A stretch of 64,000 nucleotides of DNA from Sphingopyxis sp. MSC1_008 (GTDB lineage: Bacteria > Pseudomonadota > Alphaproteobacteria > Sphingomonadales > Sphingomonadaceae), in the NCBI RefSeq assembly GCF_023197165.1, contig NZ_JALPRD010000017.1, positions 1 to 64,000 of the forward strand, written 5' to 3'. Shown here in pieces: positions 45,355-55,332 of the stretch; positions within the stretch are counted from its first letter, which is position 1, and the number at the start of each line of letters is the position of its first letter. The position numbers were made by a program, and so were the translations under genes. Below the pieces are notes generated by a model. The model was not told the origin of the DNA, searched no databases, and worked only from the letters and a program-made list of their open reading frames with translations.

Positions 45355-47319
45355 ATGAGTGGTCGAGGGAATATGGGTCCGCGCGGGAATGTTGGGCCGA
45401 AGACGCCTTTGGTCTTGCTTCCGGGCACCTTGTGCGATGACCGGCTTTTCATCTCTCTGCGATATCATCTCGCTGATCGCGAAATTTTGACTGTCGCGTT
45501 GAGCGAGCATGATAATATCGAGGACGCAATATCTGCGGTCCTCGCCAACGCGCCGCCCGATTTTGCTCTGCTCGGCTTTTCACTCGGCGGGGTCGTCGCC
45601 TTGGGTGTCGCGCAGAAGGCGGCCGATCGCGTTTCCGGTCTTGCCCTGATCGGAGCTACTCCGCATCCGGTTCCGCAGCAGCTTCACCAGTTGCGCCGCG
45701 CATCGGTGGACACCGCGCGTCTCGTCGGTATGGCACACCATGCGCGATCGGCTCTCTGGCCCAACTATGTGGCGCCGGATCGCCGGGGCGATGCCCAGCT
45801 TTGCGAATTGGTTCTGGCCATGGCGGGCGATCAGGGCGTCGACGTCTTCGCACGACAAACCGAACTCGCATTGTCGCGACCCGATTATGGTTCTGCGCTG
45901 GCCGAAATGACGATGCCCTCGCTCGTGCTGGCCGGGACCGAGGATGCGCTCAATCCGCCCGATGTCCAGAAATTCATGGCCGGGGCATTACCGAATGCTG
46001 CAGTGTCTCTGGTCTCGGAGGCCGGTCATTTCGTACTCCTCGAACAGACCGATCGCGTCGCGGCCGAAGTTGGCACCTGGCTGGAGCGCGTAGACGCGCC
46101 GATCGAACAGACGCAGAATGACGACACACGAAACAAGAGTAAGGGAGGAAGTATGAGCGATTCCAAGAGCGGGCCGAAAGATGGCGGCCGATCGCCGCAA
46201 TCCGAGAAGGCCGGCGGAGCTGTCCTGCAGGTCGAGCGCCGCGATTTCCCCGAGCTCGTCTCCGAGGGTCGCGAGCGTGTCCAGAGCCTGCGCGGTTTCG
46301 ACGACTGTTACACCGATATCGTCGATTATATCGTTCGCTGTACGCATAAGATTTGGGACGAGCGTGACGTCGGTCTGATCTACACGCATTACACTTGGAA
46401 CTGCGTGGCCTACACCACTCTCGGTACCATGTATGACCGTGAAACGCATATCAGGGACACGCTTCAGCGCCTCGTCGAATTTCCCGAGAGGCGCGGGATG
46501 GCGCAACAGGTCCTGTGGCGCGGAAACGATGTCGACGGATTTTATACCAGCCACATGACGCACGGCATCGGTCGTCACACACAGTTTGGCATGTACGGTA
46601 AGCCAACGGGCCGCAATTTCATCACGCGGACCGTCGCCGATTGCATGATCCTCGAGAACAAGATCTACAAGGAATGGATCGTGCGGGACAACATGGGGCC
46701 GCTCATTCAGCTCGGCCTCGACCCCCACAGGTTCGCCGCACAGCTCGCGCGGAAAAAGGTCGATGCCGGCGAGCCGCTCATGGACGTTCTCGAAAATCGC
46801 CGTATGCTCGGCCAAAATCCCCCCGAGACCGAAGCCGACGTGTCGATCGCGCATAATGACGGCGAAGCGCAGCTTTTGCGCGATCTCCATCATATCTACA
46901 ATCGCCGCATGTTCGGCCGCATCGAGAAGATGTACGCGCCGAACTGTCAGTGGCACGGGCCTCTCATGCGGGAGCTTTATGGGCCGGCCGCTGTTCTTCA
47001 GCAGACTATGCGTCTCGTCGCACTGATGCCTGATTCTGCCTTCGTGGCGCAGCATATCTGCGCGGTCGAAAGCGAGGAGGGCGGTACCAAATATGCGGTG
47101 CGCTGGATCATGGAAGGCCACCATCTGGGTTACGGCCCGCTCGGCGCTCCTACCGGACATCCGCTGTCCGTAATGGGCATCAGCCATTTCCACATACGCG
47201 ACGGCAAGATCGTGGAAGAATGGGTCGTTTACGACGAGCTCTCGATGCTCGTTCAGATAAAGATGGCGGCGATGCAGCAGGCTGGCGACGAGCCGATGCA
47301 CGACGTGGGAGGAATGTGA
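45355..47319 (+). CDS. Alpha/beta hydrolase fused to double SnoaL-like protein
   Basis: One 654-residue frame. Residues 1-250 are a cytoplasmic alpha/beta hydrolase (LVLLPGTLCDDRL, nucleophile S76 in GFSLGG, acid in GTEDALNPP, EAGHFVLLE). Residues 267-654 match the double SnoaL-like protein at 31865-33004 end to end. A strong GGGAGGAAGT site before an in-frame ATG at 46153 means the SnoaL part (388 residues) can also be made alone. The linker (TQNDDTRNKSKGGS) looks like translated intergenic DNA. No membrane segment. It is first in a plus operon with sulfatase and amidase. Role unknown. Confidence 0.72.
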   Translation: MSGRGNMGPRGNVGPKTPLVLLPGTLCDDRLFISLRYHLADREILTVALSEHDNIEDAISAVLANAPPDFALLGFSLGGVVALGVAQKAADRVSGLALIGATPHPVPQQLHQLRRASVDTARLVGMAHHARSALWPNYVAPDRRGDAQLCELVLAMAGDQGVDVFARQTELALSRPDYGSALAEMTMPSLVLAGTEDALNPPDVQKFMAGALPNAAVSLVSEAGHFVLLEQTDRVAAEVGTWLERVDAPIEQTQNDDTRNKSKGGSMSDSKSGPKDGGRSPQSEKAGGAVLQVERRDFPELVSEGRERVQSLRGFDDCYTDIVDYIVRCTHKIWDERDVGLIYTHYTWNCVAYTTLGTMYDRETHIRDTLQRLVEFPERRGMAQQVLWRGNDVDGFYTSHMTHGIGRHTQFGMYGKPTGRNFITRTVADCMILENKIYKEWIVRDNMGPLIQLGLDPHRFAAQLARKKVDAGEPLMDVLENRRMLGQNPPETEADVSIAHNDGEAQLLRDLHHIYNRRMFGRIEKMYAPNCQWHGPLMRELYGPAAVLQQTMRLVALMPDSAFVAQHICAVESEEGGTKYAVRWIMEGHHLGYGPLGAPTGHPLSVMGISHFHIRDGKIVEEWVVYDELSMLVQIKMAAMQQAGDEPMHDVGGM

Positions 47320-47500
47320 GTGGCGGCAGCGGCCGCGCTGACCTTCTTTCTTTGCCGCGTTGTTCGGATCTAGAGCGACTCCGCCAAACGAGGCTGTCTC
47401 AGGGGATCGATCGATATCCTGAGAAGAGCCGAATGGCCGGTCGGTGGCGATCACGCTCAGGCGGCAATGGTTTCAAACAGATCGGACGAGGGTTTAATTT

Positions 47501-49690
47501 ATGGCGATTTCACGGCGCGCACTACTCGGCGCATCCGTCGCGACAGCCGCTGGTATGGCGGTTCCAGCAACCCCTGCGGCTTCCGACGTCAAACCCGGAC
47601 GATCAAGAAAAAAAGGTGGGCCGGCGCATTCGGGGAAGCGCCCGAACCTGCTCGTTATTGTCCTTGACGATGTGGGGTTTGCCGAACTCGGCTGCTACGG
47701 TTCTGAGATACCGACGCCAGCCATCGACAGTGTCGCCCGCCGCGGCGTCGTGTTCAATAATTTTCATTCTTCACCGATGTGTTCGCCGACGCGCGCGGCG
47801 CTTTTGACCGGACGAAATCCGCATTCGATCGGCGTAGGAACGATCGCCGACTGGTCGGACGGGCGACCCGGTTATCAGGGCACCGTCGATCCCGACATCG
47901 AAATGCTGCCCGCACTTTTGAGCAGGCAGGGCTTCGGCTGCTACGGCAGCGGAAAATGGCATCTCACGAGATTGCGGGATGAAGGGCCGTCGGGGCCTTA
48001 TGACGACTGGCCAACGCGCAGGGGTTTCGATCGCTGGTTCGGTTTTCAGGGGGCGACGGCCGACCAATGGTATCCGGAGCTTTTCGAGGGCACCTCGGTC
48101 GTCAACGAAACCCGGATCCCGGGCGAACATTTGTCGGAAAATCTCGTCGACAAGATGATCGGCTATCTGAGCGATCATATTACGGGCGCGCCCGACCGGC
48201 CCTTCTTCGGCTACCTGGCCTTTGGGGCGTGCCACTGGCCTTTGCAGGTTCCTGACCAGTTCGTGGAACGATCGAAGGGCCGCTACGACGAAGGATGGCA
48301 CAAGCTGCGCGAGCGGCGTTTTCAAAACCAGAAGACGTTGAATCTGATCCCCGCGGCGACCGTGCTCCCCCCGGAAAATCCGGACGTCCCTGACTGGAAT
48401 AACCTCTCGGCTCCCGAACGCCAGTTCGCGGCGCGGCTGATGGAAGTATATGCCGGATTTCTGGAGCATACGGATGCCCAGATCGGACGTCTTCTCACCT
48501 TCCTCACCGAGAGCAAGGTCTTCGATGATACGATGGTTGTCATTCTCTCCGACAATGGCGCGACGGCAGAAGGGGCGTCGGGATCGGCAGATTTCCGGCA
48601 GCATATGTATATGGGGGCCGAGACTGCGGAAGACCGAGCCGACGCGCTGGAAACTCTCGGAAGCGACAAGAGCTTTCCGGTTTACAGTCAGGGTTGGGCC
48701 GCTGCCGGCAATTCGCCGATGCGCTGGTATAAATCGACCGCTCATGAGGGCGGCATTCGTACGCCGCTGATCGTCAGCCTGCCTGGCGGGGGATTCAACA
48801 CCGGCGGCATTCGCAATCAATTTCATCACGTCAGCGATGTCGCGCCGACATTTTTCGAGATCGCCAAGCTCGATCACGAAGGCTTCGAAGGCACGAGCTT
48901 TGCCTATCTTTTCAGCGATCCCGTGGCGCGCAGTCGTAAGCCCCACCAGATATTCGAGTCTACGGGGAGTCGCGCGGTCTGGAAGGACGGGTGGAAAGCG
49001 GTCACCCGGCACCAGGCGGGAACTGATTTCAGCCGGGACCGCTGGGAATTATATCATAGCGACGCTGACTTTTCGGAGGCGCGAGACCTAGCCTTGAGCG
49101 AGGGTGCCCGGCTCGCTGCGCTGAAAGGCACATGGGAAATTCTGGCGCGGAAAGGCAATGTACTGCCACTGAGCGACAAGCGCTCGAACACGCCAAATTT
49201 GCCCGAGCGCCGCGATAAATATATTTTTTATCCGGCGACTTCGCGTCTCGACCGTTTGTCGATACCCGACTTCCAGCAGGCCCATCGCATAACCGCCGAG
49301 ATCGACATCACCCCTCGCGCGCAGGGGGTCATCCTCGCTGTCGGAAATGCGATGCGCGGTTTCGAATGCTATCTGAGGGACGGCGAATTACATTATGTGT
49401 TCGTTCTGTCGCGCCGTCAGAAATTCCATTTGCGGAGCGGGAAGCTTCCGTCCGGCGCATGCCAGCTTGTCGTGAAGCTTGGCGATGGGAAAGGCCCCCG
49501 CGAGGCCAGAATGATCGTAAACGAAAAGATCGCGGGCCGGATGACGATCGACCGTTCGTGGCCTACGCGGTCTGTCGGCGCCGGGCTCCGCGTAGCGGGA
49601 AACCGCGGCGCCCCGATCAGCGGGACCTATGAAGGAAATTTTCCTATACGTGGGGGCTCGCTGCACCGCGTCATAATTGACATGGTTTGA
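47501..49690 (+). CDS. Tat-exported formylglycine-dependent sulfatase
   Basis: A 729-residue arylsulfatase-type enzyme with a twin-arginine signal (SRRALLGASVATAAGMAV). Metal Asp pair in IVLDDVGF (56-57); active Cys C94 in MCSPTRAALLTGR, the CxPxR motif that FGE converts to formylglycine; KWHL, LSDNGA and HEGG follow. The S1_4-like length has a C-terminal beta domain (about 570-729). It should remove sulfate esters in the periplasm. The FGE gene lies about 10 kb away under the same operator. ATG 47501 follows GAGGG. It is 182 nt after the hydrolase-SnoaL gene. Confidence 0.92.
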   Translation: MAISRRALLGASVATAAGMAVPATPAASDVKPGRSRKKGGPAHSGKRPNLLVIVLDDVGFAELGCYGSEIPTPAIDSVARRGVVFNNFHSSPMCSPTRAALLTGRNPHSIGVGTIADWSDGRPGYQGTVDPDIEMLPALLSRQGFGCYGSGKWHLTRLRDEGPSGPYDDWPTRRGFDRWFGFQGATADQWYPELFEGTSVVNETRIPGEHLSENLVDKMIGYLSDHITGAPDRPFFGYLAFGACHWPLQVPDQFVERSKGRYDEGWHKLRERRFQNQKTLNLIPAATVLPPENPDVPDWNNLSAPERQFAARLMEVYAGFLEHTDAQIGRLLTFLTESKVFDDTMVVILSDNGATAEGASGSADFRQHMYMGAETAEDRADALETLGSDKSFPVYSQGWAAAGNSPMRWYKSTAHEGGIRTPLIVSLPGGGFNTGGIRNQFHHVSDVAPTFFEIAKLDHEGFEGTSFAYLFSDPVARSRKPHQIFESTGSRAVWKDGWKAVTRHQAGTDFSRDRWELYHSDADFSEARDLALSEGARLAALKGTWEILARKGNVLPLSDKRSNTPNLPERRDKYIFYPATSRLDRLSIPDFQQAHRITAEIDITPRAQGVILAVGNAMRGFECYLRDGELHYVFVLSRRQKFHLRSGKLPSGACQLVVKLGDGKGPREARMIVNEKIAGRMTIDRSWPTRSVGAGLRVAGNRGAPISGTYEGNFPIRGGSLHRVIIDMV

Positions 49691-49729
49691 ACGTCCACCG
49701 CTTTTTGCCTTCTCAATCAGGGTGACCCG

Positions 49730-51265
49730 ATGCCGCAATTGAGCCGCCGCGAATTATTGTCGAAAACGATCGCACTCTCAGCGGTGGTTCATGCGCAACC
49801 GGCTTCGGCGCGAGCGTTCGCCTCGCCGGCGCCGCCTAAAACTTCGCTCGCCTATCTGGGAGCGTCTGACGCCGCGCAGATGATCCGGCGGAAAGCCCTT
49901 TCGAGCGCCATTTTGCTGGAGGCGGGGCTTCAGAAAATCTCCGCGCACGAAGGGCGCATCAATGCGCTCATCACGACGCTTGACGAGCAGGCGCGCGCCG
50001 AGGCCGCGGCTTGCGACCGCGAAGCTGAGGCTGGCCGGTTCCGAGGGCCTCTGCACGGCGTTCCGTTCCTGCTGAAGGATAATATCGACACCGCCCGGGT
50101 CCGCACCACCGCTGGCAGCGCGGTATTCGATGACCGGGTGCCCGAAGAGGACGCTCCTGTGGCAGCGCGCTTGCGCAAAGCGGGCGCTATCTTGCTCGGC
50201 AAAACGAATATGCACGAGTTTGCTGGCGGGAGTACCTCGGCGTCGAGCTATTTCGGTCCAACACATAATCCGTGGGCCCTCGACCGCGATGCAGGGGGGT
50301 CGTCGGGTGGTTCGGCAGCGGCCGTCTCAGCGGGATTCGCGCCCTTCGCTCTTGGCACCGATACGGGCGGATCGGTTCGCATGCCAGCTGCCTACTGCAG
50401 CGTCGTCGGCCTCAAACCAAGCTATGGTCTTGTTCCGATCCGCGGCATCGTGCCGCTTGTTCCGTCGCTCGATCACTGCGGACCGATCGCACGGACTGTA
50501 CGAGACGCCGCGCTGATTCTCCAATCGATCGCGGGGTATGATCGAAACGATCTGACGAGCGTCGACGCGCCGCTCGAGGACTATCTCGCCGCCCTGGACA
50601 AACCGGTTCACAACTTGCGCGTTGGCGTCGCCCGCGAGCCCTTCTACGATCATCTCGACGACGAAATCGCGGCGGCAATGCGCGCGGCGGAGGCGCTTGT
50701 ACAGAGGATGACGGGCTCGCTCGGCGACGTGCGGCTGCCCGACACCGGCGCGTTCGGTGACTTGGCGGCGGCAGAGATCGGCGCTTTTCACAAGGAATAT
50801 TTCCAGCAACAAAGAGCGGATTATCAGCTTCACTTTCGCCAGGTTCTGGAACGTAACTTCGATCGTGTCGACGAAACATCCGGCCGCGCATGTTCGGACA
50901 AGGTGATTGATTACGTCGAAAGCAACTGGCGCCTGCAGCGCCTGCGGCGCGCGTCAGAGGATATTTTTCGCGATTGCGATGCGATAATTCTTCCCACCAT
51001 GCGCAAGATGAGCGGCGATTTGGCAGAAATCTCGCAAGCTGAAGATCATCCCCGGACGGCAAATCCAATGCCGCGCTCAAACTGCGCGCCCTTCAACATT
51101 CTTGGGCTTCCCGCCATTTCGATACCGTGCGGATTTTCGAAGAAAGGATTGCCGATTGGCCTCATGATCGTCGGGCCGATGTTCGGAGAGGCGACGGTTC
51201 TCGCGCTGGCAAACGCAATCGAAAGTGAGACGCCCTGGCACAAACGGCATCCCGAACTGGCCTGA
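49730..51265 (+). CDS. Tat-exported amidase (amidase signature family)
   Basis: A 511-residue amidase with a twin-arginine signal ([17 protein letters not shown]). The Ser-Ser-Lys triad is visible: K116 in LLKDNID, the GGSSGGS loop at 189-195, and nucleophile S215 in [12 protein letters not shown]. It hydrolyses an amide bond in the periplasm. Forty nt separate it from the sulfatase, so they are co-transcribed. Together they imply a substrate bearing both an amide and a sulfate group, or a family of such compounds. Confidence 0.9.
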   Translation: MPQLSRRELLSKTIALSAVVHAQPASARAFASPAPPKTSLAYLGASDAAQMIRRKALSSAILLEAGLQKISAHEGRINALITTLDEQARAEAAACDREAEAGRFRGPLHGVPFLLKDNIDTARVRTTAGSAVFDDRVPEEDAPVAARLRKAGAILLGKTNMHEFAGGSTSASSYFGPTHNPWALDRDAGGSSGGSAAAVSAGFAPFALGTDTGGSVRMPAAYCSVVGLKPSYGLVPIRGIVPLVPSLDHCGPIARTVRDAALILQSIAGYDRNDLTSVDAPLEDYLAALDKPVHNLRVGVAREPFYDHLDDEIAAAMRAAEALVQRMTGSLGDVRLPDTGAFGDLAAAEIGAFHKEYFQQQRADYQLHFRQVLERNFDRVDETSGRACSDKVIDYVESNWRLQRLRRASEDIFRDCDAIILPTMRKMSGDLAEISQAEDHPRTANPMPRSNCAPFNILGLPAISIPCGFSKKGLPIGLMIVGPMFGEATVLALANAIESETPWHKRHPELA

Positions 51266-52015
51266 ATGGATTCGTCACTCTCGTGTAGGAGCCCGATAAC
51301 CAAGACTCTCTGATATATAACAATAGCTTACGCTGTGCGTCGCTGCTTGTGCCGGGCAATATGGCCGCTATTGCCGATCTGCGCCGAGAGCCGGACGGTC
51401 CGGAAACGACTACTTGCCGCGCAACGAAAATTGGATCTCGTGTTTTATCTGCCAGAACCTCGGCGTCCAGTCCGGTCAGCGCTGCCTCCTTCATTATCCT
51501 AGGCTGTGCCACCGTTCCCAGATCGCAGGAGAGGGCGTCGACCTCACAGCTTGAAATGGTAGAGCCCGCCCCAAACCAAAAAGGCGAGGATCGACCCGCC
51601 GATTAGATAGCCTGGGCCATGCGCGCAAGCGTCAGACGCTTTTCGCGCACAGCCAGTGTCGTGACAGCGATAGATATGGGATAGTAGAAGACCGCGGCGG
51701 TCGCGAGGCCCGGAAAATAAAACGCCCGTTCGGAGGGTGAAATAGATGCGAAGGAGGAAATCCAGAGGCGAGTTCGCCGACGCACATGCCATCAGAAAAA
51801 AAAGCGGAGCGAGTCGATTTCGCGCGGGCCTCCCATAGGCATAATCGCCGTGATTGGTGGACCGAATGGCGGCTTTTTGCACTCATTTGCCAGAAGCTGC
51901 CTGACCGCAATCGGCCAGACCAAGCTATTCTGAGCAATCGGACCGAGATCTCCCTCAACCAGCATCGGTAAGCACTGCGGCTTAGGCGATCGTGATCGGC
52001 TTCGATGTGAGATTC
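51266..52015. other. Intergenic region with a decayed membrane-protein gene
   Basis: No intact gene is supported in these 750 bases. The only coding-like traces are two hydrophobic stretches on the minus strand in different frames, listed separately. GC is lower than in the flanks. Confidence 0.5.
51544..51785 (-). pseudogene. Possible frameshifted small membrane-protein gene
   Basis: A minus frame from 51785 encodes FYFPGLATAAVFYYPISIAV...LARMAQAI and stops at 51603. The next frame carries on as GYLIGGSILAFLVWGGLYHF to 51544. Joined across one frameshift near 51605, they make a two-helix membrane protein of about 80 residues. This suggests a broken gene or a sequencing error. Confidence 0.3.
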
Positions 52016-52888
52016 TTACTTCAGCTGCATCTCGATAGTGAATTCGCCGGCGGACGGCCCTGGGGCAGATAGGTCGCGCTGACCTTTCGGTCCGTCGGCA
52101 TAGGCTTGAACGATTATGAAATATGTTCCGTCGGCCGGCAGGTATCGATCGAGCACGCTGTCATAACCCACGTCGCCTTTATACTGGGCGTCACTCGAAC
52201 GGAGCATTTTCGGATCGCTCGGGCCGCGCGCTATCCAGACTAGGCTGTGGGCATCGGAAGAACGCACCGCTACCTTCACGCGCTGCGCCAATCGCCCTTC
52301 GAAGCGGTAGAGGACGGCCGCCCGCGCTGGGTCGAACCGGGACACAGCCGCCTGTGCAAAATTGCCCGAGATTAATTGCCCGGGAGCGATTGGGAATGCC
52401 GGTCCGTAATCGGTCGCCATCGTCGGGAGCTTCGTGATTCTGCGCATCCAGTCCGGTTCTGGCGGCGGCGGGGGAAGTGCCAAATCCAGCGACAACTCGA
52501 GTTGTGAACCCGGCGGAGCAATGGGCGCGAGATAATAGACTCCGTCTTTGGGCAGTTTTCGCCGAATGCGCGCGACGGTCGTCGCCTCCCGCACGGCAAG
52601 GGCAGTGCCGTCGGCGTCATAAAGGACTGCAGCGATGAGGCCTGTGCCACGCAGTGTGATTGTGATCTCGCTTCCGGCCAGCGCCACAAACTGCCGCAGA
52701 TTGGCGTCGCCCCCCGACATCTTCACCAGCGTGCCGGGAATGATGCGGGGGGGCGATCCGCGCGGTGGCGATGGTTCCGGTGGCGTCGTCTCGCGCAGAT
52801 CGGGGAACGTCTGCGCGCTACCCGTAGGCACCTGCGCACCGGCTATCGGGATCGCAAAAAGGCTGGCCGCAGCCAGAAAGGCCTTCAT
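52016..52888 (-). CDS. Exported protein of unknown function
   Basis: A 290-residue protein with a signal peptide (MKAFLAAASLFAIPIAGAQ), a Pro-rich stretch, then two beta-rich modules resembling pre-peptidase C-terminal domains (GSEITITLRGTGLIAAVLYDADG; RYLPADGTYFIIVQAYADG). It is probably periplasmic. Its ATG overlaps the stop of the upstream gene (52885-52888), so the two are coupled. Function unknown. Confidence 0.65.
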   Translation of the reverse strand: MKAFLAAASLFAIPIAGAQVPTGSAQTFPDLRETTPPEPSPPRGSPPRIIPGTLVKMSGGDANLRQFVALAGSEITITLRGTGLIAAVLYDADGTALAVREATTVARIRRKLPKDGVYYLAPIAPPGSQLELSLDLALPPPPPEPDWMRRITKLPTMATDYGPAFPIAPGQLISGNFAQAAVSRFDPARAAVLYRFEGRLAQRVKVAVRSSDAHSLVWIARGPSDPKMLRSSDAQYKGDVGYDSVLDRYLPADGTYFIIVQAYADGPKGQRDLSAPGPSAGEFTIEMQLK

Positions 52889-53442
52889 TGGGCGCGTCCT
52901 CGGCGGCGCAGTTCCTCGAAAAACTTGCTGAGCTTTGCTTGATATTCAGCATCTGCTTGCGCGGCACGGGCTGCCGCACCGACGCGAGCATCCACTTCGC
53001 GGCGCTGCACGATTATTGCGGCCCGCGCTGCCGCTTCTGCATCAGGCTGTGCGACAGGGGCCGCTTCTACCGTCAGAACGGCTCCGGCGGGTTTAGGCGC
53101 CGGCTTGCCGGTGATCGCATAGGGACCGGTCCATCCTGTTAGTGTGAACTGGCGCTTCTCCTCGGTCGTGATCACGTACTGCCGCCGGTTGAAATAGTCT
53201 TCGCCTTCGCTGGGGCTGGAATAATAGAACCAGCAGGTGACGCTCTCCTCGGTTCCAAGAGAAGCGCGAAAAGCGTTCTCGATGTCGACCGTGGACGTGC
53301 TCGGCGATTTCTGCATGAGCCCTGACATGCGATATATGTCCGTCGGTTCGCGCCGTTCGCACCACCCATAGGTCGTTTTTTCTGCCGCCTGTGCTGGCAT
53401 GCTGATCAGACATATTGAAACCAAGATTGGCCAGGCTCGCAT
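52885..53442 (-). CDS. Exported protein with C-terminal coiled coil, unknown function
   Basis: A 185-residue protein with a signal peptide (MRAWPILVSICLISMPAQAA). It has an N-terminal Cys-containing domain (YGWCERREPTDIY, VTCWFYYSS) and an Ala/Glu/Arg-rich helical tail ending in FEELRRRGRAQ. ATG 53442 has GGGAG 8 nt upstream, better than ATG 53448. It is coupled to the downstream exported protein. Confidence 0.62.
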   Translation of the reverse strand: MRAWPILVSICLISMPAQAAEKTTYGWCERREPTDIYRMSGLMQKSPSTSTVDIENAFRASLGTEESVTCWFYYSSPSEGEDYFNRRQYVITTEEKRQFTLTGWTGPYAITGKPAPKPAGAVLTVEAAPVAQPDAEAAARAAIIVQRREVDARVGAAARAAQADAEYQAKLSKFFEELRRRGRAQ

Positions 53443-53602
53443 AGGCATTTCTCCCGGCTCCGGGCTAACCGACACCTCGTAGCGAAGCAATTTGGAAATA
53501 TGGCGGGTAGCCGCTAAGCAAAACGCCGGACCGTAAGTCGCGGAATTCCATTGACGAACGCTGGCGACGCCAAAGCCGCCGGAATTTTATCGGGAGAAGT
53601 CA

Positions 53603-54088
53603 TTGCCCATCGTCAGCCGCTCATTGCTCGCGCTCTTCTTCCCTTCGATGCTAATGGTCACACCGGCCTTCGCGGCCCCGCCGCCGCCGCGGATCGATGT
53701 GATTGCCTACTCCGCTGACCTTGGCGAAGAAGGCCTTGCTGAAGCCTATGTTACGCTGGCGGCCTACTCCGGCGCGTTCGAGCGGGCTGCCCCGGGGACT
53801 GATCGCAGTAAGGTGCGGGCATGCGCAGCCTCGAATAGCGAGGCCTGCATTCGGGCCATCCTCACCGCACGTGGAGGGGCAGCTGTGATCATCGTCGTGC
53901 AAGAGGCGGGAGTTGGCATCCAGAAATGGACTTGCTTCGGCTCGGGTGGCACCCCGGTCGACGCCGCAAAACAGACAGCCACGATCAATTTGCAAGTTGC
54001 TTTCTTTGGCGAACGGCAGGCTAAATTTCAGCAATCTCTGTTTGCAACTGCCTGTATCATGTCGGCTGCCGCCGAGAGTGGGTGGTAA
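53603..54088 (+). CDS. Small exported protein of unknown function
   Basis: A 161-residue protein with a signal peptide (RSLLALFFPSMLMVTPAFAA). Two Cys near RACAASNSEACIRA probably form a disulfide; WTCFGSG and TACIMS add two more. The start is TTG 53603 after GGGAGAAG. I recognise no family. It is divergent from the two exported proteins to its left. Confidence 0.58.
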   Translation: MPIVSRSLLALFFPSMLMVTPAFAAPPPPRIDVIAYSADLGEEGLAEAYVTLAAYSGAFERAAPGTDRSKVRACAASNSEACIRAILTARGGAAVIIVVQEAGVGIQKWTCFGSGGTPVDAAKQTATINLQVAFFGERQAKFQQSLFATACIMSAAAESGW

Positions 54089-54371
54089 AGATCACCGTAA
54101 AATTGTCGACGAACGCCAGTTTCTAAGCCCGAGTCCTCGAAGTTGCAAAATGGCGATCTCCCAGATGCTGTGGCCGCCGCCCTCTTTGACGTTCGTCACA
54201 TTGGCAAGGTCCGCTAGACCCGGTTCGGTGCCAAGAAGCGGTCAGTCTCCTACCGGCCAGAATTGCTCGCCCAATGCGACCTTTCATTTTTAGGTTGCCG
54301 CTCATCACAAAGCTGAACAATATCGCGCCAAAATCCATGGGGTCGCAAATTTCACCCAGTGGAGTTTTGCC

Positions 54372-55262
54372 ATGCGTATTTTTAGCCTGCTTGCCTACGG
54401 TCTTCTGGCTTCTCTCGCTTCACCCGCGATTGCCGCCGAGCAAACGCCCGAACAAAAATACAAGGGAGTCGCCAGCCGCGCGGGTCCGCCCACCGCCGTG
54501 CTTCGCTATGGCGCGGACGATTTGCGAAGCGGGCAGCTGAGACTGCCATCCGGCAAGGGGCCTTTCCCTGTCGCGGTCATCGTTCATGGGGGCTGCTGGA
54601 CGGCATCCTACGATACGATGGCGGGAACTGCGGCGGTAGCGGAGGCGCTCACCGCGCGCGGCATTGCAACCTGGAATATCGAGTATCGCCGCCTCGGGGA
54701 CGCCGGAGCGGGCTGGCCGGGAACGTTCGAAGACGTCGGCGCGGGCATCGATCATCTTGAGACGCTGGCACAGACATATCCGCTCGACTTGGCCCGTGTC
54801 ACCATCGTCGGCCATTCGGCCGGAGCCCACCTTGCGTTGTGGGGCGCTTCGCGCGGCCGGCTGGGCGCCGGCTATGCGCCGCGCATCCATCCGGTTTCGG
54901 TTGTCCAGATCGACGGAGTTGCGTCGCTCGCCCCGTTCGTCGGCCTCGACGCAGAAACGTGCGGGAAGCCGGTTATAAGCGACCTGATGGGCGGCACGCC
55001 AGACGACCGCGCCGAGCAGTATCGTCTTGCATCGCCGGCAACCCATTTGCCGCTCGGTATTCGGCAGCTCCTGGTTCAAGGCGCATTCCGTCCCTTCATG
55101 GCACCCTATGCCGAAGCGGCGAGACAAGCCGGCGATCATGTCGAGGTGCTCGACGGCACCGACGATCATTTCGACGTCGTGACGCCCGGCACCCTGGTCG
55201 GTGACAAAGTCATCGATTTCATCGCGACACGGGCGTTTGCCACCGACCGGCCCGCGCCATGA
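54372..55262 (+). CDS. Exported alpha/beta hydrolase (esterase)
   Basis: A 296-residue hydrolase with a signal peptide (MRIFSLLAYGLLASLASPAIAA). Oxyanion motif HGGCW (near 73), IEYRRLG, nucleophile GHSAGAHLALW (near 140), and a C-terminal DGTDDHFDVV with catalytic His. This is the BD-FAE/kynurenine-formamidase-like group. GGAG precedes ATG 54372. It lies 70 nt before the amidohydrolase on the same strand, with which it may act. Confidence 0.82.
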   Translation: MRIFSLLAYGLLASLASPAIAAEQTPEQKYKGVASRAGPPTAVLRYGADDLRSGQLRLPSGKGPFPVAVIVHGGCWTASYDTMAGTAAVAEALTARGIATWNIEYRRLGDAGAGWPGTFEDVGAGIDHLETLAQTYPLDLARVTIVGHSAGAHLALWGASRGRLGAGYAPRIHPVSVVQIDGVASLAPFVGLDAETCGKPVISDLMGGTPDDRAEQYRLASPATHLPLGIRQLLVQGAFRPFMAPYAEAARQAGDHVEVLDGTDDHFDVVTPGTLVGDKVIDFIATRAFATDRPAP

Positions 55263-55332
55263 ATGCGCTCGCCGCGGGATAGCGCAGAGCGCATATTTCT
55301 GAACCATATTCAGCCCACTGCGGAGAACGTCC

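Noticed and set aside
45988..47454. 488-codon minus frame opposite the hydrolase-SnoaL gene
   Set aside because: The plus strand has recognisable domains and a conserved paralogue; the minus frame has neither.
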